Source of the DNA: Paenibacillus sp. FJAT-29882
Lineage (GTDB): Bacteria; Bacillota; Bacilli; Bacillales; DSM-1321
Reading direction: 5' to 3'
Length of the DNA: 64,000 nucleotides
Assembly (NCBI RefSeq): GCF_001510645.1
Contig: NZ_LMVB01000007.1
Coordinates: 1-64,000, forward strand
The notes under the pieces were generated by a model, which saw only the letters and a program-made list of their open reading frames with translations, made no database searches and had not been told where the DNA came from. This document shows, piece after piece, positions 44,079-58,285 of the stretch. A program made the translations under genes and the position numbers. The number at the start of each line of letters is the position of its first letter. Position 1 is the first letter of the stretch.

Positions 44079-46022
44079 TTGAAAAGAGCATTCTTTATTT
44101 TTCCGTTTATCTTTATTCTTGGTTTCATCATGGCTTCAACGACTTTCGCCAAGTCCTTTTCGATTGATCAAGTAAATATCCGCGCCTGGATTCAGCCAAA
44201 CGGCAATTTAGTCGTGAATGAAATTTTTACATACACTTTTGATGGAAAGTATCGTCAAGTCCATCGTTCTATCCAGAAGGACCATCATGATGGGGTGCAG
44301 GATTTCGAGGCATATGAGCTGTTGAATCCCAAGGCAAAGCTTGGCTATATGCAGAGGAATGAACTGAGACAGCTACATGTTTCAGAAGATGACCGTACAT
44401 ATACTGCATCCCTTCCGTCCAATAATGAAAAGAAGTATATTTTCTATATATATACATTAAAAAATGCTGTGAAATCATATGATTCTTATAGTGATTTGAC
44501 CGTACCGTTCTTTGGAACAGATTCAAATCATGATAACGATCTTTTTCATGTAAACATTGATTTTTACTTCCAACAAGAAGTCGATAATCAAAACACGTAT
44601 GCATTCTTCCATGACCGGATAGGGAAAGTTTCATCAAAAGATTCATATAGCGTCCATTTCTCCACTCCGGTATCTGAAATGTATGCCTTAACTGAAACCC
44701 GGATACTCTTTCCCTCATCCATCATGAGTGAACAGGCTAAAAGTGCAGCACCTATGTCTTTAAAGGAAGCAGTTGCACAGGAAAAGAAGCGAGTAGAAAC
44801 AGCCATAAAGAAAACAAAACAAAAGGAAGGCTTTTCAAAGTTTTTAATTGGTTTCTTGGTTCTCCTTATCTGTTGCTGCTTCGTCTTGCTCATCATGAAA
44901 CTTGTGCCTAGAAGAAGTACAGAGAGCATTCTAAAGCATGATCCACTTCATCTATATATGATTCACCGTATTGGCAGATTGAATCCTTATGCGTTCCTAT
45001 CCGGGCTATATTCTCTTGTTGAAAAAGGAGCAGCCACTGTTCAAATCCAGCAGACAAGAGGAAGGTTTCAAAAGGATCCTACAGCTCCCAAACATAGCCT
45101 TTTCTTTACTTTAACAGCTCCTCTGGGTAAGCTTTCTTCTTCTGAAAAGCTGCTCGTCTCCTGGCTGTTCAAGCAGAAGTATGGTCAAGGAAAGCTTTCT
45201 TTTTCCATGACCGATATTGCGGGCCTAACAAAAAGAGAAAAAATGAACCAACAGCAAGCACAGAAATATCAACGAAGACATATGGAGTTTAAAAGGAAAG
45301 AAAAGGAATGGTTCACAGAAGTTCTACAAGAGTTGAAAGAGGAACGATTTTTGAACAACAGATTTGCCCTATTAACGAGGGGATTGCTACTAATCATATT
45401 CACAACTGTTCTATATTGTTATGTAATCGACTCACTCTCAACAATAGCCATTATTGGGTACAGTGTTGTTGGGGGAGTCACACTTATCGCCGGATGGATC
45501 CAATATAGAAGAAAAAAGAGAATTATCCTTTTCATCTTAACGTCTGTCATCGGTTCACTTATGTTAGTCGATATCAATCTTATGAAACTACTTTTCTTTT
45601 CGATCTTATTTGCTTTTCTCTTATATGTCCTAGCACCACGTTTTGCATTTTCCCAGAAAGCGACTAGTATCCATTCAGAGATTAGACAATTCAGAAAAGA
45701 AATAAAAAGAGATGGCATACCTACTAATCTTACAGAATCTGAACTTGAAAAAACAATAACCCGAATTCTTTTACTTCAAGTCAAACACTCTAAAACGAAA
45801 ATAGCAAGCTTAGTAATACCAGAACTTGAATATGCTCAAGCCTTGCCCCTTACCTACCTGGTCTATCATGATGAAGACCCAGTCAGCTACTTGGGAAATA
45901 CATGGAAATGGTCGAATTCTTCCGCTTCCAAAGGGAGCTCGTCAGGCAACAGCTATGGTGATAGTGGTGGTGCCGACAGCGGTGGTGGCGGTGGAGATGG
46001 TGGTGGTGGTGGAGCGGACTGA
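44079..46022 (+). CDS. DUF2207 membrane protein
   Basis: 647 aa. A signal peptide (about 1-24, FIMASTTFAK), an extracytoplasmic DUF2207 domain (about 28-215, with NIRAWIQPNGNLVVNEIFTYTFDG), a membrane helix (about 258-280), a cytoplasmic region, two or three further helices (about 432-530) and a glycine/serine-rich tail ending in runs of glycine. Such YciQ-like proteins are widespread but of unknown function. TTG start with TAGGGGGGA upstream. A glycine-rich end of this type is a common feature of this family. Confidence 0.85.
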   Translation: MKRAFFIFPFIFILGFIMASTTFAKSFSIDQVNIRAWIQPNGNLVVNEIFTYTFDGKYRQVHRSIQKDHHDGVQDFEAYELLNPKAKLGYMQRNELRQLHVSEDDRTYTASLPSNNEKKYIFYIYTLKNAVKSYDSYSDLTVPFFGTDSNHDNDLFHVNIDFYFQQEVDNQNTYAFFHDRIGKVSSKDSYSVHFSTPVSEMYALTETRILFPSSIMSEQAKSAAPMSLKEAVAQEKKRVETAIKKTKQKEGFSKFLIGFLVLLICCCFVLLIMKLVPRRSTESILKHDPLHLYMIHRIGRLNPYAFLSGLYSLVEKGAATVQIQQTRGRFQKDPTAPKHSLFFTLTAPLGKLSSSEKLLVSWLFKQKYGQGKLSFSMTDIAGLTKREKMNQQQAQKYQRRHMEFKRKEKEWFTEVLQELKEERFLNNRFALLTRGLLLIIFTTVLYCYVIDSLSTIAIIGYSVVGGVTLIAGWIQYRRKKRIILFILTSVIGSLMLVDINLMKLLFFSILFAFLLYVLAPRFAFSQKATSIHSEIRQFRKEIKRDGIPTNLTESELEKTITRILLLQVKHSKTKIASLVIPELEYAQALPLTYLVYHDEDPVSYLGNTWKWSNSSASKGSSSGNSYGDSGGADSGGGGGDGGGGGAD

Positions 46023-46169
46023 TCAAATGAAGATTCCATCAGTTGGGACTTTTCCTTACTTATAACATTAGATGCCATGGCTAGAATAGGTAGATTTCTT
46101 TATCTAAAAAACAGCCATGAGCGCCTGCTCTAAAACTTAGGCGATGAAAAAGGTTCAGGTTCTCAAATC

Positions 46170-46276
46170 ACATCACCTTATGAAGGTGGCTGTACGGAGC
46201 CAATTTTGCGAAGCCCCGCCCCTTTTCCACAAAAACACGTATAAAAGGCGGCTTTCACCGCTAACTCATACGTGTT
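46170..46276. repeat. partial repeat and hairpin downstream of the DUF2207 gene
   Basis: 46176-46218 resembles the GGTGGCGGTGCGAAGCC ... GCGAAGCCCC blocks of the 35374-35584 element with most of the middle missing. It is followed by a hairpin, AACACGTAT (46234-46242) / ATACGTGTT (46268-46276), with an inner GCGG/CCGC pairing. This hairpin may terminate the DUF2207 transcript. Nothing else is visible in 46023-46334. Confidence 0.4.
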
Positions 46277-46334
46277 CTTTACGTACTGTGTTTAAATAAT
46301 AGCCGAATTTAAGTATCAATTTCCGGGTACACGA

Positions 46335-46838
46335 TTATACTTCAGGAGCTTGTCCTCCAAACGCCGCCCACTCTTCCCTTGCCGGTCCATATATGCCGGG
46401 TACGGTCAGACCCGCTTGACGCATGAGCACGGTCATTTGGCCACGATGATGTGCTTGATGTGCGATTATCAGCCCGAGCACCGTGTTAATGGACCACATT
46501 TCTCCGTACATATCTCTCTCTTCGTTCAGTGTTTCGTCATTCCACTGTTCGCGAATCGAAGCGACCATCTCTTCGCTTGATGTGCGATATGCTTCTGCGA
46601 TTTCACTCGACGTTTTCGGGACTGGTAAATCGTGCCGAGCCGCTTTAAAAACAAGCCCTGTACGCCCTATCATTTCATCAAGGGTCGTTACGACATGCCA
46701 CGCGATCCGTCCAAGTGTACGATCCTCAGGAGATACTTCCTGCGCTAATGATTCATCGGTCAACGCATTCAGTATTTTTTGCGTAGATCCACTTTCATGC
46801 TTCCAATTTGTCAAAAAATCTTCAATTGTACTAAACAT
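46335..46838 (-). CDS. DinB-family protein
   Basis: 167 aa four-helix-bundle protein of the DinB/YfiT superfamily. Candidate metal ligands are H48 in IAWHVVTTLDEM and the histidines of IIAHQAHHRGQM. Members are often thiol-dependent metalloenzymes (bacillithiol transferases) or unknown. GGAGGCGAAGG precedes the ATG. Substrate unknown. Confidence 0.9.
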   Translation of the reverse strand: MFSTIEDFLTNWKHESGSTQKILNALTDESLAQEVSPEDRTLGRIAWHVVTTLDEMIGRTGLVFKAARHDLPVPKTSSEIAEAYRTSSEEMVASIREQWNDETLNEERDMYGEMWSINTVLGLIIAHQAHHRGQMTVLMRQAGLTVPGIYGPAREEWAAFGGQAPEV

Positions 46839-47067
46839 TCCTTCGCCTCCAATTATCCATTTTCAGCAATCATTATTAGCTACATTCGCTAACAACATGC
46901 ATTATCCTGCTAAAGATCACTCAAGATAGAATGTCTATCTCCTTTTCTGTGCATGAACTTGCATTCTATTATTATACCCTATTTTTAGGATTATTCAGTA
47001 TAGAGAGTATATTGAGATGGACTAGTTCTTTCACTCTTTTGTATTACACTCCTAATTCATTCAAACG

Positions 47068-47168
47068 CAAAGGGTCAGACCCCGCAACAACTAAATACAG
47101 TATAAAATACGTGTATGAAACACTACATACTGATTTAGAGTGCGAGGTCAGACCCTTATGAGACATCC
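47068..47168. repeat. GGTCTGACC-family hairpin repeat
   Basis: Outer arms AAGGGTCAGACCCCGCA (47070-47086) and TGCGAGGTCAGACCCTT (47141-47157), middle arms CTAAATACAGTA and TACTGATTTAG, and an apical GTG-TATGAAA-CAC hairpin (47111-47123) give a long imperfect foldback of about 100 bp ending in GACATCCTC. Non-coding, 3' of the GH1 gene. Confidence 0.75.
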
Positions 47169-47218
47169 TCATTCTTACTATTTAGATTTCGCATATACCA
47201 AGATAAATACTTACGATA

Positions 47219-48691
<1,473 letters not shown>

Positions 48692-48756
48692 TCAATTTAT
48701 GTAAATAAACTGCTATATTCTTACTATCATTTTCGTAGATTCTAACCATTTATGAA

Positions 48757-48857
48757 GGATGTCCCAAAAGGGTCTAACCCAACACTCACCACACAGTCTA
48801 TAATGTGACTTATACTCCATTTAAACTGTAAATAGTAGTCGTTGGGTCTGACCCTTT
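48757..48857. repeat. GGTCTGACC-family hairpin repeat inside the bgl operon
   Basis: AAAGGGTCTAACCCAAC (48767-48783) and GTTGGGTCTGACCCTTT (48841-48857) are inverted arms differing at two positions around a 57-bp spacer, preceded by AGGATGTCCC. It occupies most of the gap between the two GH1 genes. Confidence 0.8.
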
Positions 48858-48883
48858 ACTTATAGAACACTCTTGTGCATAGA

Positions 48884-50308
<1,425 letters not shown>

Positions 50309-50466
50309 TTATATTTATTTACCTTCTTCGACTGACTTTCTTTACAAAATAAACCTTTGTGTTTTAGTGATCCGTTACTTTCTCACAACAAAAAATGGCT
50401 TTTGCTATCTCCCGTATCGTTTAATCACTGTGAATCGCATGCCTCATTCAACATACGATTCACATC

Positions 50467-52311
<1,845 letters not shown>

Positions 52312-52455
52312 TTAGTTTCCCCTTTTTTGTAAATTGACTACGACGTCCTATCCGTTGTTAGGTTTTATGAGTAGTAACCCCTCTCCTAAATTCCTTTTAT
52401 CCTTCACTTTGTGATATAAGGAGGTTTGCTACCCTTTTTTTTACGATAAAAAAAT

Positions 52456-52552
52456 AAAAAACCTGAAAAGAAATGTGGATAAACAGGGGCTTTACACACC
52501 CACTTTTACCAACACTTCTTCTCAGGTTTTGCCTGCCAAGCAGTAACAATCC
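52456..52552 (-). promoter_or_regulatory. LicT antiterminator site (RAT) and terminator before bglP
   Basis: The minus strand carries the ribonucleic antiterminator GGATTGTTACTG ... GGCAGGCAAAACC (52525-52552), overlapping a terminator whose arms AACCTGAGAAGAA / TTCTTTTCAGGTT end in a T-run. LicT binding to the RAT blocks the terminator and lets bglP be transcribed. Confidence 0.93.
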
Positions 52553-52564
52553 TAATCAGAAAGA

Positions 52565-53410
52565 TTATGCTCTTTTCTCACGGCTAGATACGCGATGAAT
52601 ATGGATCATGAAATACACCATTTCATCCTTCGTCATCTGGACGTTATAATTTAACTGCAAATATGTTTGTACTTTGATGGTACATTGATACGCTTGTGAA
52701 TACTGCTTACTCACTTGATCAAATAATGGGTCCTCGTCTTCATGAGATAATTCCCCTCTTTGCATACGGTAAGCAAAATAGCGTAAATGAGTAATAAACC
52801 GACTATAATTCATTGAGTCTTCATCAAACGTGATGCCAAAATGATATTTCACGATCGTAATAATATCATTGACAATCACAGTCATCTCCATGGTTTGTTC
52901 CATGCCCGCCGAATCATGTCTTGCATTGAACAGATGAAGCGCAATCGATGCACGTTCGTCATCTGGTAATTGAATGCCTGTTCGGTCCCAAATCATCTGT
53001 ACCGCTTGTTTAGCTACTCGATATTCATCTTTGTAAAACTTCTTGACCTCCCACAATAGGGCATTCTTTACTGTCAGTCCTTCTTGAATTCTTGTTAGTG
53101 CAAAATGAATATGATCCGTCAGCGACAAGTAAATGGTTTCGTTTAACTGATATCCTAATTCTCGTTTGGCCAATTCGATAATATCATTAGACAGTTCCAA
53201 GTGATCAAATGGGATTTCTTTAAGCAATTCAGATAATTTATCAAAGACATTTTTCGAATGAATGACAAAGGTTTTCTCAATCTTTGTTTCGTCGATCCTA
53301 TCCCCAATTTTCTTCTGAAATGCAAGTCCACGACCCATAACAACCATTTCTTCTTGGTTCCCGTCTTCCGTCAGTATAACGTTGTTGTTAAAGACCTTTT
53401 TTATGAGCAT
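52565..53410 (-). CDS. licT: LicT-type BglG-family antiterminator
   Basis: 281 aa. An N-terminal co-antiterminator RNA-binding domain (1-56, KKVFNNNVILTEDGNQEE) is followed by two PTS regulation domains: PRD1 (about 65-170, histidines in LTDHIHFAL and ALHLFNARHD) and PRD2 (about 172-278, THLRYFAYR and MIHIHRV). It is activated in the presence of beta-glucosides, and binds RAT sites before its own gene and before bglP. Both RATs are present here, so the gene is autoregulated. Confidence 0.95.
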   Translation of the reverse strand: MLIKKVFNNNVILTEDGNQEEMVVMGRGLAFQKKIGDRIDETKIEKTFVIHSKNVFDKLSELLKEIPFDHLELSNDIIELAKRELGYQLNETIYLSLTDHIHFALTRIQEGLTVKNALLWEVKKFYKDEYRVAKQAVQMIWDRTGIQLPDDERASIALHLFNARHDSAGMEQTMEMTVIVNDIITIVKYHFGITFDEDSMNYSRFITHLRYFAYRMQRGELSHEDEDPLFDQVSKQYSQAYQCTIKVQTYLQLNYNVQMTKDEMVYFMIHIHRVSSREKRA

Positions 53411-53447
53411 AATGAGTCACCTTATCACTGATTTTATTATAGACTAA

Positions 53448-53534
53448 CAAAAAAACCTGAACTGATCCCAATATTACAGTTTCCCCGTAATATTCCAATC
53501 AATTCAGGTTTTGCCTGCCGAACAGTAACAATCC
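53448..53534 (-). promoter_or_regulatory. LicT antiterminator site (RAT) and terminator before licT
   Basis: Minus strand RAT GGATTGTTACTG ... GGCAGGCAAAACC (53507-53534), overlapping a long terminator with arms AACCTGAATTGAT and ATCAGTTCAGGTT and a seven-T tail. Nearly identical RAT core to the one before bglP. Confidence 0.93.
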
Positions 53535-53547
53535 TTTGTCTAACATT

Positions 53548-53576
53548 ATTATATAAAAATATGTTTGCGTTTGCAA
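53548..53576 (-). promoter_or_regulatory. licT promoter with overlapping cre-like site
   Basis: Minus strand TTGCAA (53571-53576), a 17-bp spacer and TATAAT (53548-53553). A cre-like palindrome TGCAAACGCAAACA (53562-53575) covers the -35 and spacer, differing from the CcpA consensus at two positions. CcpA binding here would block initiation when glucose is present. Confidence 0.65.
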
Positions 53577-53676
53577 GAGATATTTTTAAAGGAAGAGGAA
53601 TTTTTTATAATACCACGGAAAGCATTTTTATAAGATTGCCGACCGTGGACGTTATTATAATGAGATAGTTTTATTC

Positions 53677-54042
53677 CTATTCATTAGACTCATTTTCTGT
53701 TTGTAATACATTCTCGATATAATATTTTCCCCATTCATACATAGAATCTAGAATCGGCATTAAGCTCCGCCCATGCTCAGTAAGAGAATACTCTACCTTT
53801 GGAGGTACAACAGGATACACCTCGCGATGAATAATCAAATGATCCTCTAGCTCACGCAATTGATTCACTAGCATTCGTTGGGTAATCCCTGGCATAAGAG
53901 CCTTCAGTTCACCAAATCGTTTAGTTCCTTCTTTTCCCAAATGCCACAATATCAACATTTTCCATTTTCCACCAATAACAGAAAGAGTCAATTCTTTTTC
54001 ACAATTAAAAAATTTATCCACTAGATTTGGCATTTGCTCCAC
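53677..54042 (-). CDS. HxlR-family regulator
   Basis: 121 aa winged-helix regulator of the HxlR/YodB/HypR type ([54 protein letters not shown]). A cysteine at position 14 (FFNCEKE) lies where YodB/HypR-type redox-sensing cysteines are found, so it may sense electrophiles or disulfide stress. No likely target gene is directly adjacent. Confidence 0.92.
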   Translation of the reverse strand: MEQMPNLVDKFFNCEKELTLSVIGGKWKMLILWHLGKEGTKRFGELKALMPGITQRMLVNQLRELEDHLIIHREVYPVVPPKVEYSLTEHGRSLMPILDSMYEWGKYYIENVLQTENESNE

Positions 54043-54536
54043 CTCTTAAATATCTTATAGTATACTTTTCATCACTATATTTCAAAAACGTATGTACTGT
54101 AATTATACTAGTATAAGTAACTGTTTACGATTAGTAAAGGTCCAGTCAATGACGCAAGTATGGATTAAACAAGGAAATCACATCTTTACTTACTACTCAA
54201 TATTTAGCCGAGGTTTTGAAGAATTAAATGGAACCATGTATTTTATTTAAAAGGAGTAGCAGAGTTACTAGCAACAAAAACACTACTATCATAGGAAATA
54301 AAAACATTGATTTCGATAGTAAAACTACCGAAACTTCACTCTGAAAGGGTTGATAAGACGATGAAACGAATGAAGCCAATTTTATGCACAATTCTATTTT
54401 ATATCCCACCAAAAATAGACCATACTAAATTGTATGGAATATATGCCAATCTAGAATCTACATTTAAAAATAGAGGAAATGGACTCTTAACTTACTCACT
54501 ACATAGTGGTCGTAAGATTCGATTCTATAAAAAAGA
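54043..54536. other. gene-poor region upstream of the HxlR gene
   Basis: AT-rich. A 33-codon plus-strand ORF (54149-54250) has no RBS and no recognised family, and longer frames here run across a dispersed repeat and look spurious. It may contain remnants of a gene divergent from hxlR, but I cannot identify one. Confidence 0.4.
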
Positions 54537-54651
54537 GGATGCCCAAAACCAAAAAGATCAAGACTCCACAACTACTATATACCGTTTGAGACATGAACAT
54601 GACTCGATAAACGGTGTATAAAGTGTGAGGTCTGACCTTTTGGAGCATCCT
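54537..54651. repeat. GGTCTGACC-family hairpin repeat
   Basis: Outer arms AGGATGCCCAAAA (54537-54549) and TTTTGGAGCATCCT (54638-54651), with GAGGTCTGACC on the right and a decayed GATCAAGACTCC on the left; inner arms ACCGTTT and AAACGGT form the stem tip. It shares GAGACAT and AAACGGT with the copy near 58840. Confidence 0.75.
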
Positions 54652-54728
54652 TTGTTTACAAATTAGACAATGAATAGGTCGTAATGCGAAGAATCTAGGT
54701 TGCTAAATTCCTTTTACTAGTTCCCCTC

Positions 54729-56072
54729 TCAATCTAATTGAGCAGCATACGGATTAAGTTTTTTTCTTAAGATGCTGATAAGATATCCTAATATTCCTCC
54801 TATAATAGCAGAACCGATCCAGCCGAGCCCTACTTCATATCCAGGTAGAATCGCAGTAAATAGGTCATCAATTACTTTAATATTCAATCCCGCAGCACTT
54901 AATCCGTCAAATAAACTGATAACAAAAGTCATTAGCATTGTGCCTAGATAAACTTCTTGTCTTCCTTTAAAGGACGAATGTAAGAAGGTTAAAAAGATTA
55001 ATGCAATCGCTAATGGATAAATCGCTGTAAGAACAGGAACAGAAATACTAATTAATTTCATTAAACCGACATTCGCAAAAATCATGCTAAAAACAGACAA
55101 TACAACGGCAAACATTTTGTAAGAAATGGTTGGAAATAGCTTATGGAAATAAGATGAACACGCAGTAATGAGTCCAATACTCGTTGTTAAACATGCGCCT
55201 AACACGATTAATCCTAGCAAAGGCCCCCCAAATGATCCGAAGTAGTGATTAGAAATGGCTGTTAGAACCGCTCCGCCATTTTCTAAATGCCCAACTCCCG
55301 CTACACTTGATGCCCCCATATACGTAAGAGACGTATAGATAATAGCCAAAAGCGCTGAGGCAATTAATGCGGCTTGTGTACAAACCACCATAATCTGCTT
55401 CTTCGTTGTTACCCCTTTATCCTTAATTGCATTAATAATAATGATTCCAAAAACAAATGCTGCAAGAGTATCCATTGTTAAATATCCCTCTTGGAATCCT
55501 TTAAAGAATGCATTCTCCTTATAAGCATCAACCGGCGCTTGGAATTGACCAATCGGATTGATTATGCCTGCTATAATCAATATTGCTATTACAATTAACA
55601 AAATAGGCGTCAAGATTTTCCCTACTATATCGACAATTTTCGCAGAATTGAGTGAAAAAAAACAAGTAACGCCAAAGAATATGATCGTGAAAATTAGTAA
55701 AGGTAAAAAGCCAACATTTTCAGGCAAGTAAGGTTTCAAAGCGATTTCGTATGAAACACTACCCGTTCTTGGTATCGCGAATAATGGACCAATTGATAAG
55801 TAAAGAGCCATTGTGAAAACAAGTCCAAAAATTGGATGTACGCGACTCGCTAGTGATTGTAAATCACTTTTACCCGATATCCCAAATGCCAGAACGCCTA
55901 GTAACGGAAGCCCGACTCCTGTTACAACAAACCCAGCATTAGCTGACCAGAAATTCACCCCTGATGATTGACCGAGCATTACAGGGAAAATAAGATTCCC
56001 AGCCCCAAAAAATAAAGCGAATAACATAAATCCTATAGCTACTAAAAATGAAAATGATATTTTGTTCGTCAT
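54729..56072 (-). CDS. brnQ: branched-chain amino acid:cation symporter BrnQ
   Basis: 447 aa from ATG 56072 (GGGAG with 7-nt spacing); an upstream TTG at 56093 lacks a site. About 12 membrane helices; N-terminal signature FALFFGAGNLIFPVMLG is characteristic of LIVCS transporters. Imports leucine, isoleucine and valine with Na+ or H+. Divergent from a GntR regulator. A weak CodY-box-like sequence (11 of 15 matches) lies at 56148-56162. Confidence 0.94.
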   Translation of the reverse strand: MTNKISFSFLVAIGFMLFALFFGAGNLIFPVMLGQSSGVNFWSANAGFVVTGVGLPLLGVLAFGISGKSDLQSLASRVHPIFGLVFTMALYLSIGPLFAIPRTGSVSYEIALKPYLPENVGFLPLLIFTIIFFGVTCFFSLNSAKIVDIVGKILTPILLIVIAILIIAGIINPIGQFQAPVDAYKENAFFKGFQEGYLTMDTLAAFVFGIIIINAIKDKGVTTKKQIMVVCTQAALIASALLAIIYTSLTYMGASSVAGVGHLENGGAVLTAISNHYFGSFGGPLLGLIVLGACLTTSIGLITACSSYFHKLFPTISYKMFAVVLSVFSMIFANVGLMKLISISVPVLTAIYPLAIALIFLTFLHSSFKGRQEVYLGTMLMTFVISLFDGLSAAGLNIKVIDDLFTAILPGYEVGLGWIGSAIIGGILGYLISILRKKLNPYAAQLD

Positions 56073-56322
56073 ATTAAACTCCCTTCGTAGCAAGTAAATT
56101 ATTTTTTTAATATACGAAAGATAACATAGAAGTTATACTTGTGCAATATATTTCGGAGAATTTGAAATATTTAATTCATATGTAATATATTGAATTTATC
56201 ACTGTTTTTTTATATACTACAGTCAAGTACAGGCTGAGGCTCGAAAATAGATAGATTTCAATAAAGTGATTACAATGTAATTTTAATATAATTTAACTAG
56301 CACTATTAAAGGCGGTCATACA

Positions 56323-56991
56323 ATGCCCATACCTACTAATTTTTCAATAAAACCTCGTTTATCTGCCAAAAAACGTGCATTTAATCAAATTCAAGAATGG
56401 ATTATTGATGGTACTCTTCAACCAGGAGAAAAACTGCATGATGCTGACCTTGCACAAGCGTTGGGTGTAAGTAGAACTCCTATTAGGGAAGCCTTGCAAT
56501 TGCTTAATGTCCAAGGTTTCGTCGAAATGTATCCAGGGGTCGGCACACAAGTGACCACCTTAAATAAAGAGGATGTTTCAAAAATATTGCCTCCATTAGC
56601 AGTGTTACAAGCATTAGCCACAGAACTTGCAACACCTGTTATTAATCAAGAAACGCTTCATTTGCTACGTGATATTAATACGAAATTTGCTCAATCTATT
56701 AAAAATGGCGACTCTGATAATACCTTAAAGTTGGATGAAAAATTCCACAATATCATTGTAGAAAACGCTCACAATGAGTATATCTCAAGTTCAGTTTCCA
56801 CGCTTCAGTCACATGTTTTTCGACTTTATTTTCATTCATCGATTGTTTTCACGCAACGTTCAATCGAAGAACATGAAGCAATTTTGAATGCTTTCGAAGA
56901 GAATAATAAAGATGAAGCTGCTCGACTGGCGCGAATCAATTGGCTGCATCCGGTTGATTTCTTCTATTCAGAGCATCAAGTAAATAAATAA
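56323..56991 (+). CDS. GntR-family (FadR/FCD subfamily) regulator
   Basis: 222 aa. N-terminal winged helix (about 15-80: LQPGEKLHDADLAQALGVSRTPIREALQLL) and a C-terminal all-helical FCD ligand domain with likely metal ligands (LDEKFHNIIVENAHN, the HVFRLYFHSS region, IEEHEAILNAFE). Start supported by AGGCGGT 8 nt before ATG. Divergent from brnQ, so it may control that transporter, but the ligand is unknown. Confidence 0.9.
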   Translation: MPIPTNFSIKPRLSAKKRAFNQIQEWIIDGTLQPGEKLHDADLAQALGVSRTPIREALQLLNVQGFVEMYPGVGTQVTTLNKEDVSKILPPLAVLQALATELATPVINQETLHLLRDINTKFAQSIKNGDSDNTLKLDEKFHNIIVENAHNEYISSSVSTLQSHVFRLYFHSSIVFTQRSIEEHEAILNAFEENNKDEAARLARINWLHPVDFFYSEHQVNK

Positions 56992-57006
56992 GCCTAGTTA
57001 TCCTTA

Positions 57007-57042
57007 AAAACCAGTTATCCGCATGTGAAAACTGGTTTTTTT
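57007..57042 (+). terminator. terminator between gntR and the EF-G-binding protein gene
   Basis: AAAACCAGTT (57007-57016) / AACTGGTTTT (57030-57039) then T-run, between convergent genes; the A-run on the left also gives a short U-tract in the opposite direction. Confidence 0.85.
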
Positions 57043-57058
57043 AACTATTCCAACCCTA

Positions 57059-57706
57059 TTAACGAGTAATTCGCTCAATAAAGTCATTTAATTTATCAAG
57101 TGTGATGATATTCTGATTACATGTCTGACTATTTTCACAGATATAATTCCCTCTTTTAATAAATGTACCGATTGCCAATCCTTTTGCTTCAGAAAGAAAC
57201 ATTCCTATTTCTTCATGATGATTACACAGTGCACAAATTCCTTTTTTGTTTATACTTTTAAATGTCCCTTGCAAGCCAACAAGTTTATGATCGCTGAGAG
57301 CTACGATATATTTTTTATTAGAGCCCTTATCATTCCATCCCAAATATGAAATCTCTTTCAGATCCACGTTCTCGAGAATTGGCACTTTTAACTTCTTTGC
57401 TTTTGGAAATAATTTTTTGATCGTTATTTCGGTTACTTCTTTAAAAGGAATCACATATGGCTTTACTTGTGATAGATACTCTTCAGCTTTATCGTTATCT
57501 TCAATCGTAATGATTGGATCTAATACCTGTCTATGCTCTTCGCTCATATCGATGAACAAATGTAACACCTTTTCGTTAACGATTGATTTTAATGCTTGCA
57601 GAACATCATTGTCATTAACAGTCGCGTGGCCATTAATTAAAATCTGTATTTGCGCTTTAATGAAATTATATTGATCACTTCTAATAAATGGTTTCATACT
57701 CTCCAC
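57059..57706 (-). CDS. FusB/FusC-type EF-G-binding protein
   Basis: 215 aa. N-terminal helical domain (RSDQYNFIKAQIQILINGHATVND) and a C-terminal treble-clef zinc domain with ligands in ICALCNHHEE and ICENSQTCNQN. Family members bind elongation factor G and help it leave the ribosome, protecting against fusidic acid in staphylococci. Chromosomal homologues are common in Bacillales, so resistance should not be assumed. Monocistronic. Confidence 0.88.
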   Translation of the reverse strand: MESMKPFIRSDQYNFIKAQIQILINGHATVNDNDVLQALKSIVNEKVLHLFIDMSEEHRQVLDPIITIEDNDKAEEYLSQVKPYVIPFKEVTEITIKKLFPKAKKLKVPILENVDLKEISYLGWNDKGSNKKYIVALSDHKLVGLQGTFKSINKKGICALCNHHEEIGMFLSEAKGLAIGTFIKRGNYICENSQTCNQNIITLDKLNDFIERITR

Positions 57707-58285
57707 TCCCGCTACTCTATTATATTACAATCAAGCCTTCCATGACGCCGTCATATTAGAAAACTCATTTCATTCTATTCATTTATAACCTTAAATTGTT
57801 CACCCAACATAACAGCTAATTCCCCTTATTACTTTAAAAGTTCAGATTATTTTTCCCAATGTAGAAAATGACTAAGAAGCAAACTTACCAGACAATAGTG
57901 GCTGTCACACAAACAAAGGCCAGACTCCTTAACAACTAAGAAATGATAGACGTAATTAGCCAACTGACACATCACACTACTTTAACATCTTTTTCGAACT
58001 AATAATGTACAAAATGATAGCAACGAGATATTTGAACGACAAGCGGCAAAAAAAATTGTTCCACGGGAAACAATTTTTAATTCTACCTGAAAACCCCTTC
58101 GAAAAAATCTTTTAAGGTTGCGTAAATTTTTTAGTAGCGGTAATCATACATCTTTTTATCCATTTATAACATTCCTCTTAACAACAGGTAGTTACAGATA
58201 ACTGTTATGTACTTCTTTCATGTATAATTAAATTATCGGAATTTACAATCTACTCTGAGTTTTAATTTAGTAAGGAGGAATGAAC
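57707..58285. other. intergenic region with one hairpin and a weak repeat
   Basis: AAAAATTGTT (58051-58060) pairs with AACAATTTTT (58069-58078) around CCACGGGA, a terminator-like hairpin with no adjacent gene end. Around 57914-57931 GGCCAGACTCC is a possible decayed GGTCTGACC repeat. No ORF of note. Confidence 0.4.

Noticed and set aside
54307-54621. 104-codon plus-strand reading frame
   Set aside because: It has no Shine-Dalgarno, no recognisable family, unusual composition, and its 3' half runs through a dispersed hairpin repeat; judged spurious.
56148-56162. CodY box upstream of brnQ
   Set aside because: Only 11 of 15 positions match the consensus, which is expected by chance in AT-rich DNA; mentioned under brnQ but not called as a site.
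57059-57706. Acquired fusidic acid resistance gene
   Set aside because: FusB-family EF-G-binding proteins are common chromosomal genes in Bacillales, and no mobile element or resistance context surrounds this one.
58280-58285. ATG at 58280 as the SMR start
   Set aside because: It overlaps the AAGGAGG site with almost no spacer; the TTG at 58286 has ideal spacing and matches the family N-terminus.
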